Assembly (NCBI GenBank): GCA_035582835.1
Contig: JAYKAV010003132.1
Coordinates: 2,600,784 to 2,664,783, forward strand
From: Phoebastria nigripes
Lineage: Eukaryota > Chordata > Aves > Procellariiformes > Diomedeidae
Length of the DNA: 64,000 bases
Reading direction: 5' to 3'
The number at the start of each line of letters is the position of its first letter. Within the stretch, counting starts at the first letter, position 1. Made by a program: the position numbers and the translations under genes. Positions 24,710 to 36,620 of this stretch are shown piece after piece. Under the pieces are notes generated by a model, which saw nothing but the letters and a program-made list of their open reading frames with translations, did not search any database and had not been told where the DNA came from.

Positions 24710-27700
24710 TTATTTTCAAAAGCTAACACGTTAAAAACCTAACATAACTATTCTGAGGGAGGTAAACCCAATGGAAATCATTTGGGCATTTGAACTGAAC
24801 CTTTAGCATGGGAGAAGAAGGATATTTTATGCTTTCTTTAAAAACATAACAAAACAAAACAACCCAGAGAAACAAAAGAAACCCCAAAGTACTACAAGTA
24901 GATTGACCACCCTATAACCAGTCATTGTAGTAGACTCAGACTGTGCAAAATTTCCATTTAGTGCTCACTTAGCACTGTCACTTAATCCTACCCATGAAAG
25001 CCCATTTTAGGAGAATGAACATAGTTCATCATAAAAAGAAAGAAAAAAGGAAGGAGAAAGTCAGTTGTGGTTATTATTTATCATTACAGTTGCCTAATCC
25101 ACTAAGCGTCTCTTCTACTAAGCTCATTTTAATACAATTTTTGCTGGAAAAACCTCAAAGAAACAAATAAAGGAGAGAAAAGTTGGAAAAGAAAAATAGA
25201 ACAATTACATGATTCAACAAAAATTACTAGAATAGCCAAAAATAGAAATGAGGACTTCAGAGCATCCCATTTTAACTAGTGAGACAGGCAATTGTACTAA
25301 TCTGAGTCACTGTGGATGTCCTTTGTAAAGAAAGTACATTTGATANGTAAAAGCAGTTGTTTGTTTTGATTCAGCATTCCTATCTGAGGAAAGTTCTGCT
25401 GAGGGCATCTACCCATGATTCATCATAGTTTTAGCTGCCCATCATTTACCTCTCAAAGAAACTAAAATTAAAGTCTGGCTCCTATAGAGAGCACTATCAG
25501 CAGCCAAGGTGGCAACGAGGCTTCCTGGTTTAGAAGGTGAACACAAAGGCACTTTCAAACAGGTAAATGAAATAATTTAGAACAATAATGAAGAGAAATG
25601 TTGTTGGTGTGATTGCTTGCAGTAGCCACAATGAGCCCCAGAGGCAGGGAGGATCTGTAGGTATCAGACCCACAATAACACAGGCTACTCAACCTTAGTT
25701 TGAGTATTAACACTTTGACTTCTTGTACAGATGTTACTGGTACCAGCATTCTCTCTTTCCTTACTTTTTTCCTGTGGCATGAGTTGCCTTTCCTTTAGCT
25801 CCTGACGGACCTGCCATCGCTAACAATGAAGTATCAGAATCTCCCTTTGTTTCTGTTGTGAAGGACTTTCTCACCTGTAAGCAAACATTGTCTCCAAGTC
25901 AGAAACAGCTCAGCAGGTGCATATTTAAAAAATTATTTGCATGCTCCTTGTCTAAGGAATAAGCCTCCTAGCAGCCACCTAGCACACAGAACATCTCAAA
26001 CTCCCACATTTTTGAAGGAACACAGAGGTGACAGAGGTATCACATGCAGCAGGTTGAACAATCAAACACTTGGGGCATCTCACCAACCTTTCTTTCTACA
26101 GTTTTTCTGCTGGTCTTCGATATTAAATACATAAAAATGGATGGAGTGTTCAAATCACTAAAGTCATTCACTAAGTAGCAAACAACTATCAGGACTAGTA
26201 ACCTGGAGGTTTTGGTGAAATAACTGCACTTTATTTCATTTGCGACCTGAATTTGAATGCATGATAACAGAGTTACAAATTGGGTCACCACAAGAATAAT
26301 TTAAGAAACAAGTGTAGAGAAAGCACTTACTACTTAGCCTAGCATTTAAAGTATACAATTATGGGCACTGATACTGCCAACCTGAAAAGTTAAGAGAATC
26401 CTGAAAAAAATCTTGAAAATTTGGTATCCTCTGAAAGGAATTGCGCCTCCATCCTTAAATACCTTCTTGTTTGTGAGACTAGCAATTACTTTTTCTTTTT
26501 AATTATTGTTGTGTTTTTTTATTTACCACATAAATATATGAGATGCATACTCTGGCCTCAAGCCGTAAAAATTGTTCATCGAATGATAGAAACTGGAAAC
26601 CTAAATACCACTGAGGATTTGATGTTTAATCCCTTTTAAAAAAAGCGTAAGGAAGAGAGATTTTCATGTACCCACATAACACTGGAATCTGGGACATTTA
26701 ATGCCCCTGTGATTTATTTTGTAATACTACCTTCTTTCTCACAGAAGTCTCAGAGTGAGTTTCTCAGTCCCTTTTGGAGCTGCTAAGTACTGCTATAATG
26801 TAAATAATAGTAAATAGATTTATTTTTCTTCTCCTGTCAAGCCAATCTAATTTGGACTCTTCCATCACACTTATCACTAGGACATCTGACAAGTTGTCCA
26901 GTTGCTTTTGAAATTCTTGACAAAGAATCCTAATTTAACCCAGGAGAAAACTAGCCTGACTCCCATTAATGTCAATGAAAGGTGGGGCTGCTTACACCAA
27001 AACTGAATTAGGTCTAATATGCCCAGAAGTCATATACTTTATTTCAAAAGTGGGATTTTTTACACTTGATAAAAGGCAGAAACTACTAGAAATGCATTCC
27101 CCTTCTATTGAACAGCTTGAAGATCCTTTGTAAGCATGGAAAAAGAGTGGACATGGATTTTCTTGAGTAGAAGAAATTCAGATTTGTATTTTAATGGCCT
27201 TAAAGTTCCATTTTAATTACGGGAAAATAATTTGAGGGAGATGGGTAATAGGCAAAACTTTGAGACCTTTTGTTCTTTAGTGCAGTGAAGGAAACCTCAT
27301 TAGAGAGGATTTTCTTAGTTAGCAGGGCTTCGGGGTTAATGAGCTGTGAGTGATAATATATAGTAGTAATCCCTCATGGCTGTAACAAGTTGTATGTTAT
27401 AAACTCCTTAATCTCAATAGTGAAAGAGATGTGGGGTATGGGGAAGAGAAGAAACTAATTTGCCAGGCTCAGGGAAGTTCCAGAGATTTTGTTCCCTGTC
27501 TGGAAGTTATTTGGGAAAAAAAAATATGATACCACATGGGCAAAGGAAAGGAACATTATCTTCATGGTTACCTAAATGGTGTCCCCAGAATGACAGGTCT
27601 AAGCATTTCCTAAGCTCCCTTTCTAGGTAGAGAAGAGCTATTTACAGGTGGANAAAGAAATCCAAGAGAATATCTTTGGTGAAAAGTCAATGGAAATNAA

Positions 27701-28776
27701 TCATCTTAAAGGTAATTTTGAGGATCAGGGTCAGAGACGCTAAAAACCAAATCTGTCCTTATTTAAAAAAAAGGTAAAAAAGAAAAGGGAATAGGTGTGC
27801 AGTTGTTACTGCAAAGTCACCTGCTAGGAGCCTGGTACTTGGGGATGGAGCCCAGCACCCTGTTAGCACGTAGTGACAGCAAGGAACATCAAATTGGGGT
27901 TTAGAAGGGTTGTTATCCTGCTAAACCACCTCAAAACAGCACACAAGGGGTACCTGCAGCCAGCAAGAAACAAAACTGTGCTTTCCATATCTACCTTGAA
28001 GGCTCTTCCTTCTGCTGATGGTGTCAATGATTTTTCCTCTACTGGGTTAGTTTTCTTTTCTTAGAACACCCTTCTATCTGAAAGTATTACAGATATTTTC
28101 CAGGAGAAGAAATGTAAAAGCTCAGTACTTCCAGAAGAAATTAAAAAACCATGTCTCTTGTTACAAGCTATTGTATTTTGTGAGCAACCTATCAGCTTCC
28201 TTCAGTCAAGGGACCAGGACCCCAGTTAAATTAAGGAAATTAGGATCACACTCAAGAGCTGGTCACCAACAGAAATTTTGCGAAACATTATAGTAAACTT
28301 TTCTGGGGCTTGAGACAGGAGAACATATTTCAATCTGCCTGTAGAAGCTTTCTATTGTCCAAGAGAAAAGTTTAGATCAATTGGAAGGATAAATCATTTA
28401 ATGAGAAATATAAAAAGTAATTTATTTTTTTCTCAAGAGATTATTTAGATTTTAAACCAAAGCAATATTATGTACAAATGTTCACATTTTTCTACAGCTG
28501 CTTATTAGCAAGACCCCTCTGGAAGACTTTATAACTATCAACAGTGATATTTGAAACCCTTCAGAAATCTTTTCAACTTAGAATAATATGTTGTAACACA
28601 TTAGTTATCTCAGATGCCACTGTTTAACATTTGTGAGAGATAACTGTGGGATCATTTTAGCTTTTCAGTGAAACGTTGCAAACATTAATCCTTGCAATGC
28701 CCATGTGAGTGTGATAATAAGTATTAGTCTTGAAAAAGTAATAGATATTTCAGTTTTCAGTCAAGGTATTTTGATA

Positions 28777-28821
28777 TTTTGTTTTGTTTTTTGTTTTGTT
28801 TTGTTTTGTTTTTTTTTTTTT
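28777..28821. repeat. (TTTTG)n repeat and T-tract
   Basis: About six TTTTG pentamers with small length variation, followed by a T-run. It could also be read on the minus strand as a decayed poly-A tail (CAAAA)n, but no retrocopy is evident beside it. Confidence 0.85.
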
Positions 28822-29185
28822 AAAAGGAAAAAGAAGAAAAACTTTACAGGATGTTTTTAATGAAGTGCCTGGTCAAAGTTATCTAAGGCAGCTTGTGATT
28901 ATCTGGCTGGCTGGCCACTGATTTGCAACTGGCCTCTTACTTTTCCTTTCAGCACTGTTTGAGGAGTTTACCAAGGCTATAAAGATGAGACTTTTCATGG
29001 AAGTGGTTTAAGTCTTTTATTTGTATGGGAACAAGGAATCAGGTGAGTTTTGTTTTATCCTGACATTTAATTTGAAAATGTTTCATTCTGTCTAGAAGAA
29101 GATGGAAAGGAGACCACTGTTTTGCTTGGTGTAGTTTTGAGGAAAACAGAACATTTCCCCTAAAGTAAAGTGCAAGCAACACTGA

Positions 29186-29230
29186 ATATATAGATATAAA
29201 TATGTATAAGTGTATATATATATGTATATA
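29186..29230. repeat. TA/TG-rich low-complexity tract
   Basis: Alternating purine-pyrimidine TATA and TGTA blocks over about 45 bp. Confidence 0.75.
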
Positions 29231-30070
29231 AGTAATTTGCTTGTACTTTGAAATAAGAGCCTAGAAGGTGAAATAGTTTTTTATGATTTGAAATCGTTTA
29301 AGATTTTAAGACTTTAATTTATATATCACAAATCATTTTACAAGAGGAAGCAATAGCATTGCCATATTAACAATAAATTAAGCAACTTCCCTAAATTCTC
29401 TTCATCTAATAGATGAGGACAGGGCTCTTACTGCCTTTGGTAGACTCTGGATTAAGGCTGTGGCAAGAAAGATTACTCTCAGGGTGTCCTATTCAAGTAA
29501 ACAATGTAAGCAAGAGGTTCTGTATAGATTGGAGCATATGCTTTAAGTTAAAGACATGCTGAAACGTTATCCTGAACAGGGATGTTTCCCTAAAGTAAGG
29601 CTATGGGCTAGCTGCCCAGCTTATGATATAATAAGAAGAGCGATAGTAAAGTCACGCAGAGGAAGAGTATAAGGAAGACCAGGCTGGGGAATGCAAAACA
29701 TACGGGGCCGGAGAGGTACCATTGTTTGGAACAAAAGATTGAAACACCTTGGAACAAAACTCTTGAAATAAATTAGGAAACAAAGTGTAATATTACCACA
29801 GAGTCATATTGTCAGTAGCAAGAGTGTTGGAGGAAAAAAAAAAAAAAAAAAGGAGAAAGAGAGAAAATAACTGACTGGTAATATTTTAAAGGGTAACCAA
29901 TGCTCACTAGCAGCTGCAGTAAGACATTAAGTAATAGAGCACAGTAATGTTAACAGCTCTCTTGGTAAGAGTGGTAAATGAAATAAACCTCAGCATTCGG
30001 TGTATCATTAATCTATAGTGAATAATGGCACTGGTAGTGTAAGGAGATTAAAAAGGGCATTGTAAACATT

Positions 30071-30150
30071 TGTGGCTGTATAATATACAAATTAAAAATG
30101 TGTGAACGCTTGCAGCTGCATAATCTACAAATTAAAAAGTGTAATAGCAT
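30071..30150. repeat. 40-bp tandem duplication
   Basis: Two adjacent units begin TG(T/C)(G/A)GCTG and share ATAAT, CTACAAATTAAAAA-type and GTGT blocks; 24 of the first 28 positions are identical, and the rest align with one small gap. It sits in an otherwise non-repetitive, homeodomain-core-rich stretch (30.0-30.26 kb). Confidence 0.7.
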
Positions 30151-33100
30151 AGCATTAATTACTGGCTGATCAATTCGCCCATAATTGCTGGCATGTAGAT
30201 GAACAATTAGAGGTCCGAAATGTTATTTGAGAAAGAGACATTGACCTTGGAACCATAAGAAATGATAATATGTTATAAGGTAATACAGGCTTGTGTCAAA
30301 ATCCTCAATCAGTATTTGCTGCTGTAGGCTAGTTTGCTCGGCAACCCTAATCATACTTTTTCCTGTATGTTATTGTGCCTGAAGTAGACTATTTTGTGTT
30401 TGAATTACAGAAATATCTGACTGCAGACTATTTCCTGTAATCACTGTATATAGATGCTTATATGCATGTAACTCGGTAGATATGTAAGCAGGACCACAGC
30501 TTATTAGAGGAGGGGGTTTGATATCACAGCCAATTAGTAAGGTTGCTGAGCATTTCCCCATTACCTCAGCCCACTTCTATTTGCTAATATGTTTGCCAAA
30601 TGTGAATGGCTTAGTCTGTTTGGTTCAGATTTCTTGGTTGCTAGGTTTCTTTGAAAATGTCAGCCTGGACCCTGCAAGTATTTCTGAGAATTAACCTAGA
30701 AAAACTGCAAGAGGGAAGAAACCTTGGGACTAAATGTAGAAGGAGAGATCTTTGCATAAGAGAGACTTAGGAGGGAGACTGGAGGTATGGCTAATCTAAG
30801 ACCAAGGATCAAAGATGGGAAGTAATGAAAGAAGACTAGTCTTGAAAAGGGAGAGAAGGAGATAATTAAATCTTCTCATGTGTAGGCACAAGTTACATCT
30901 TCCTTAATTACATACTGCTTTTCTACTAGAGGCAAAAACCACAGTGGTTTGTAGACGGATGTGATTGCATAATTAAAAGCAGACCAATCTGACATTTTCT
31001 TGCTTGTGTTGCAACAGTAATAACTTTTCTAACATAATGCATAAATTGTATATACAACATTTAGGCCTTGATTCTGCATATTATGTCTACTTGCTAATTA
31101 CTTAAATAATTCCACTCATTTTAATGTAACTTCTATATACTTAAAATCAATCTTATGTACACGCAGGAGGTTGTATTGGTCCTCATCTCAGTCCAGAGAC
31201 ATCCGTAGTTCTGTTCACTTGCCCACAATATAAACTTCAGTTATCTCCTTGTATACAGTTTTGTTTGATCACACAATTCACCTCCTATCTACATACTTTC
31301 AGTATTGTTTTTTCTGTCATGTCATCATGTCCTATTTCAGAGTCTGTGCAACAAAAGAACACCAACTAGTTATTGGCAATAGCAGAGGACATTTGGAAAG
31401 CTATTTCTCTCAAAAGAAAGTTTAGTACTAGGTTCAGTAAAATCCCCTGACTAAGAAAAAGTCCTCTAGCAACTGAAAGCATATGACCCCAATGCTCTGC
31501 TCTCTGGACTGGCTCTCCAAAGAATACAAAATCCAATTCAAGGTCTTAGTCCTCGTAGTCACAGCTCTCCATGGGATCTGCACAGGTTATCTGAGAAATT
31601 ACTTCCTCCTGCNCAGTGCTGACTGTCCATAACAGAAAATGGTAACTCTGACCCTAGGAGTGAGACTTGAAAGTGCTGAGGGTACCTGTGTACAGAGTCC
31701 CAAAACACATCAGTGAGGCCAAGAAATGCAACTTCTTCAGCAAAAGCATGAAGGAAGAAAAGCAAAAAACCCTCAGACTCACTTACTTGATTTAGTTTTG
31801 TTCTCTTATCTTTGGCAGGGATAATCTTTAAAGTGTCTGAGACACTGGAGCGAGGCAGTACCTTCTCGAGTTTCACATTTTGTGTACATTTTTCACCAAT
31901 GTTTTGTANTTCTGTAAATAAAGTTACTTCTAGTTAACAGATCACCCATACAACACCTGTTTTAGAAAGAATTTAAAACTTGAAATTCACAGAGGAGATG
32001 GACATTTAGTGGAAAAGCCAGCTCGTCCTCATCAGGAGACAGGATTCCCTGCTGCAAGCCATGGCATGTTGATCAGCTGGCTCCTTTCATTTGCTTGCAT
32101 ATGTTCTCTGTGTGCTGCTGATGTGCTGGATGGTGATGCCACAAACCCCAGGAAGTGCATGTGGAAATTCTGCTTCTGGGCTATAAGGGGTGATGTGTTC
32201 TCCAAGCACAAGCTTTCTGGAACCTGGTGACTAGGGCAATCTTCTCTTTGTGGCATCTTTGGAAGAGTTAGTGATGGACAAGCATGCTGGGGCATGTCCT
32301 ATGGGCATCATCTACAACAAGATGTTTGAGCATGGGTGGTCTCAGATATAACTGTGTCCCAGCTGGAGTTCAATCTGTCAACTTTATCCCTATACACTTA
32401 CAATTGTAATACATACACTTTCTAGTTTCTGTCCCTTTTCTTTGGTGTTATACACACCTGTCTTCGGCAGTCCTTATGCTGATGGATTTGTCTGGGGTGG
32501 ATAACAGCAAGTTACCGGCACCCAAACCCTTCCTTCCTAAGGAAGAATATGAGGCTGACAGTGATGGTTTCTTCCTCCTCAATCCTGGATCTCATTAAGG
32601 TAATTTTTATATATTTCCTATATATTTTTACATCTTACATTGGCCTGCGATTCCATCTTACATCCAAATTCATTATATATTGTGCACTTTATGTATGTGA
32701 GATATACTATTTCTTCTCTTTGTTCTTTTTGAGATCTGATTTGGCATACAGCATTGTGTCCTAGGTGGGAAAATTACCTTCTGCAGGTAAAAGAAAGGTA
32801 AAAGAACATTTCACACATTTTATTTATAACTTTTTGTTTTAAAATTTGGGTCTTTTTCTGAGAAAACAGTGAAGAATTAAATATTTTTTTCTAATTAAAA
32901 ATAGTTTTTCAAATGAAATATAGATTTTGGTTACTGAATAATAACTGAAAAAAAAAACCTAAAGTATTTTGATAAAAATAGGTATTTTAAAAAATAATTC
33001 TTATTGAGGGTTTTTTTTTATTGTTTCTGTCAGAAGTTAGAATTTTTTTTTTTTTTTTTTGCTAGCTATAGTTTCATTGCCTTGTTCTTTACTGCTTTTA

Positions 33101-36100
33101 TAGAAATAATTTTATGATGTCAGTTTTAGTAACTCAGACTGGACCAAACCTGAATTTGCAGGTTGAAACACAGAATAATAAGCAACCTTGGGTTATTTAT
33201 GAATGTCACAAAACCTAAAAGTCAAAGGAGACACAATATGAAATAGAAACCAAACCTTTTAACCACTGATGGTGACTTTTAAATGATTCGGGTTTTGGAC
33301 AGTCAGTTTGATTTACATTGTACAACCACATATTTGTGAAATGCAAAAGGTCCAATCACTGAAAAGCTGTCCTTTCTACCCCTGAAGGTATATCAAATTA
33401 TGTTGTGTTGTGCAGATGGGTATCTTTTAAGATGCAAAGGTCCAAGTCAGCCTGATATATGAAAGTTCTATATAAAAGGAGCTGAAGAGAGGCTGAAGAA
33501 GTGCAACAAACTGCTTCTTTAAAACTCCTGGCCTCATATCTGGTATGATAAACAATTACAACTGTTATATTGACAGTTAGGCTTAAATGGTGGCTATCTT
33601 TTTTGGATATTACAATGGATATAGGAAAGGGTATTTTGATGCCAGAAAGCTTGATAGAAAGGAAACGTTGAGTTCTGCCGTCAAAGATGGCATTTTCACT
33701 GCTACCAAAACCTTCCCTATGATGTCCTTGAGCTATGCAGGGCACCCTGAATAGAAGGAATAACAGAAAGGGAGCAATATCTTAAGAAGTCTGATGTGGT
33801 TGTAAGTTTGATTCACCTAAAAATATATAAGACCAGACCCTGCATCTCCTTTTCTTGAGCAGGACATTCCTGGAAGTCCTCACTAGAAAAAGCAGTGTGT
33901 CCCTTGTTAATTTTTCTCCTTTGGGATACCTTCATCATCAAGAAGCAGGACTGAATTTCAACGGCAACAATAATGGCAATAGGTAATTTTGGGTTTTTTC
34001 CCAATTTTACAAAAGAAAGATACTATCATCTGAAAGACTGTGAAACGTAATATTTTCTTTACAAAATCTTCCTACAGATAAGGGAAAAAGGATTATGGAA
34101 TGCCGATGAAAAGATGTTTTTGTTTACTCTTAGTTTAAATTCTTTCTTCTCATGTTTTCAATGTTATTCATAAAACGTTGCACAACTTTTTTTCAGGTTG
34201 GCCGTTTCATGGAACAAAGCAGTACAAAAAAAATCTGTGTATTATTTAAAATCTGAAATCAGACTTAAAGTTATGTCATGACTAAATTTTTTTAATGTCT
34301 TCATTAATAGTTTGGACTCATTTATTCTTTAAAATTAGTGCAAGATTCCCCAAATCCCCATATCATCTAGAAATCATCAGTCATACATTGAAACCACCCA
34401 AACCTTACCCCAGCATTTGTGACTTGATGTTGTATGATGTAGTCCTTGGCACAGAGCTGTGACTGAGCTAGGTACCCCTCACCCCCAAGACAGTCTGCAC
34501 TTCAACCACAAAACATTTGCCCATCAGTTTTAGTTTGTGAGAGGGGAAGGACTGTTTCAGGGAATTGATGGTTCACTTTGTGTCTGATGGGGAAGAAGAA
34601 ATTTGAAGGGAAGAGAGTCCATTGGTCAAAATCATTAAGAATGTCCTTATGGAGCAGGCCAGCTAGAAGATGTTACTTGTTATCTGGTAACCAGCTGATT
34701 TTACAGCTCCATTTACACATAAGTTTATTTAAACAGGGGAAAGAATGGTGGAAAAAAAGGCCGTTTGGCTTCTCAACATAAGGCAAGACTTCTCTTTCAC
34801 AGCACGTGTAAGTCCTGCTATGAGAATGAAGGGAAAATAAAACAACCAAGACCAGATGCAGCTCTTGATTTATCCTATGCAATCATTGTGACAGGCAGTT
34901 TATACAGTTGTAAGGAATGTTTCTTTCTGAAATTTAACAATTGTTTCCATGACACTGATGTCTATTGAACTGTGTTTATATTTATTACATTGTGGCATGG
35001 TTATCCTGTTTTATACATTGGAAGCTTTTAGATGGATTGAAATTTTATATCAAGTCTCTTCTTTCACAAGCTGGGGATGAAGGGGAGAAGAAAGAGGGAA
35101 TGAGCAGTATTATTGAGGTGTTTCATAACCTTCAGGGAAACGTATAAAAATGATTTAGGCTCCAATATTGGTCACAAAATATATGTGCAGACTTTAAAAT
35201 AAAAACACAAATAAACAGAGATTCCAAAATAGAAATCATCAGTTCTTTCTTTACTGGTCTTTCTTTTCAGTGCATCCTTTGAAATAATTGATAACAGACG
35301 TGGTCCTAAAACTGTGTGAAAACTGTTCTCTTGGTTACTCAGGCACATCAGGGCTGTGACATTGTCCTTCAGCTGTGCCATCTTGGAGGGGGAGGTGTCG
35401 GGGGAAGTTGTGAAGTCAGGAGGACTTCAGAGCTGCAGAGAGGGTAGCATTACACCATGCTTCACCAACCATGTTCAGCCTAAGGGGTACGACAGCGGGA
35501 TGTATCCAAGGAACAAGTCGCCAGAAGGGATATTGCAATTACACCTCTCTGATCNGTGGAATGGCTGGCCAGGACAAATGTTTAGTCCATCAAAACCTGA
35601 AGGGATTATTTCTACAGAAGAGTTTTTGAGGGTAAAATAGCAGTCTGGCCATGACACCTACCTCTATGAACTTACCAGTGTTGACTGCAGGAGAGGATGT
35701 GTGGCACAGAAATGGCACTGAGACCTAGCAGGTCAGTCTTTGGCTGTTTAACAGCCACAAAATATCTAAACATAGACCAAGCATCCAAGCTTTTAAATAG
35801 GATGCTGGTGTAAGACAGCGCTTTAGAAAGNATACCAGCCTTGCATCTTATTCCTAACCTAATACACCACATATTACATTCATTCTTCCTTTTCTTTGGA
35901 TCTGAATTGAACCTTAGGGTTGATAGGTTTAAGTTATTGGCATCCAGAGGCAGACTTGAATTTTCAAAATATTTGTAACACCTGACTCCCACAGCTAAAA
36001 CAAAGTTCTTTTAAAAATATGGCCCTCAGACTGTATAAGCTTATATCAACTTTTTTTTTTTCCCTCTCCTCTGTGAAGCATGTCTTAGAAGTCACAGCTG

Positions 36101-36160
36101 GCACATTAGAAAAAAGAAATACAGTAAAATGAATAAAATATACTCTCATTCACAGTTTCC
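30151..36160. other. Non-coding sequence
   Basis: No gene recognised. The longest closed frames are 115 codons (33398-33745, minus) and 105-106 codons (31559-31876 and 35672-35992, minus), none resembling a family I know. T-tracts occur at 33.0 kb. The stretch at 32.55-33.06 kb is strongly AT-rich. A patch at 31060-31140 resembles an old amniote interspersed repeat (see findings). Confidence 0.6.
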
Positions 36161-36620
36161 TAGAGGCTCCTTGGTTGTTAATTGAAACTTTTGTCTACTT
36201 TATTGAACAATAAAAGTGACAGAAACTACTCTCAGGTGTCCTTCAGTATTAAAAAGAGGATAAAGGGTTCCTAGCAAAGGTGACAGAAATTAATGTGGTG
36301 AGCCCAGCTATCAAACATTTTGATATGTGAATTGCCTGATATTTCTATAATGCCTTCTTATGATTGGAAATGTTATCGCTTCTATTGAATCAATAGAAAA
36401 TGTTAAAGCTCCGTGGAACCCCAATTACAAAATAAAGCTAGAAGGTTAACATCTGGGACCAGCAGAGATAGAAACAATTTCTATTGTCATACCTTTCTGA
36501 CAAGTAAATGTCAGAAACATAACACCTTCCGCCAGGCTCAGTACAGAGCACATGTAAAAGAGTGATTGCAAGGCAGTCTCAAGTCAAATCACCTGTCATC
36601 TCAGCTTTGACATGGAATTA
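36160..36620. promoter_or_regulatory. Candidate enhancer with paired SOX-like sites
   Basis: This non-coding stretch has three inverted pairs built on ATTG/CAAT cores. TTTATTG-AA-CAATAAA lies at 36199-36214. A perfect 19-nt palindrome, TTCTATTGA-A-TCAATAGAA, lies at 36380-36398. ACAAT-TTCT-ATTGT lies at 36474-36487. The last has the head-to-head layout with a 4-nt gap known for SOXE (SOX8/9/10) dimer sites; the other two have the opposite arrangement. The segment lacks simple repeats and open frames. Enhancer function is inferred from motif clustering only. Confidence 0.3.

Larger units (their letters stand above)
24710..30070. other. Non-coding sequence
   Basis: No gene recognised; open frames are under 85 codons. 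Contents include a (TTTTG)n repeat at 28.8 kb, a TA/GT-rich run at 29.2 kb, an 18-nt A-tract at 29834-29851 and an old-repeat-like patch near 26.95-27.02 kb containing GACTCCCATT and TCAAT cores. Confidence 0.6.

Noticed and set aside
32009..32230. Plus-strand frame with an internal signal-peptide-like hydrophobic stretch
   Set aside because: A MLISWLLSFACICSLCAA-like segment looks secretory, but it sits inside the frame rather than at its start, and the rest matches nothing and has no gene context.
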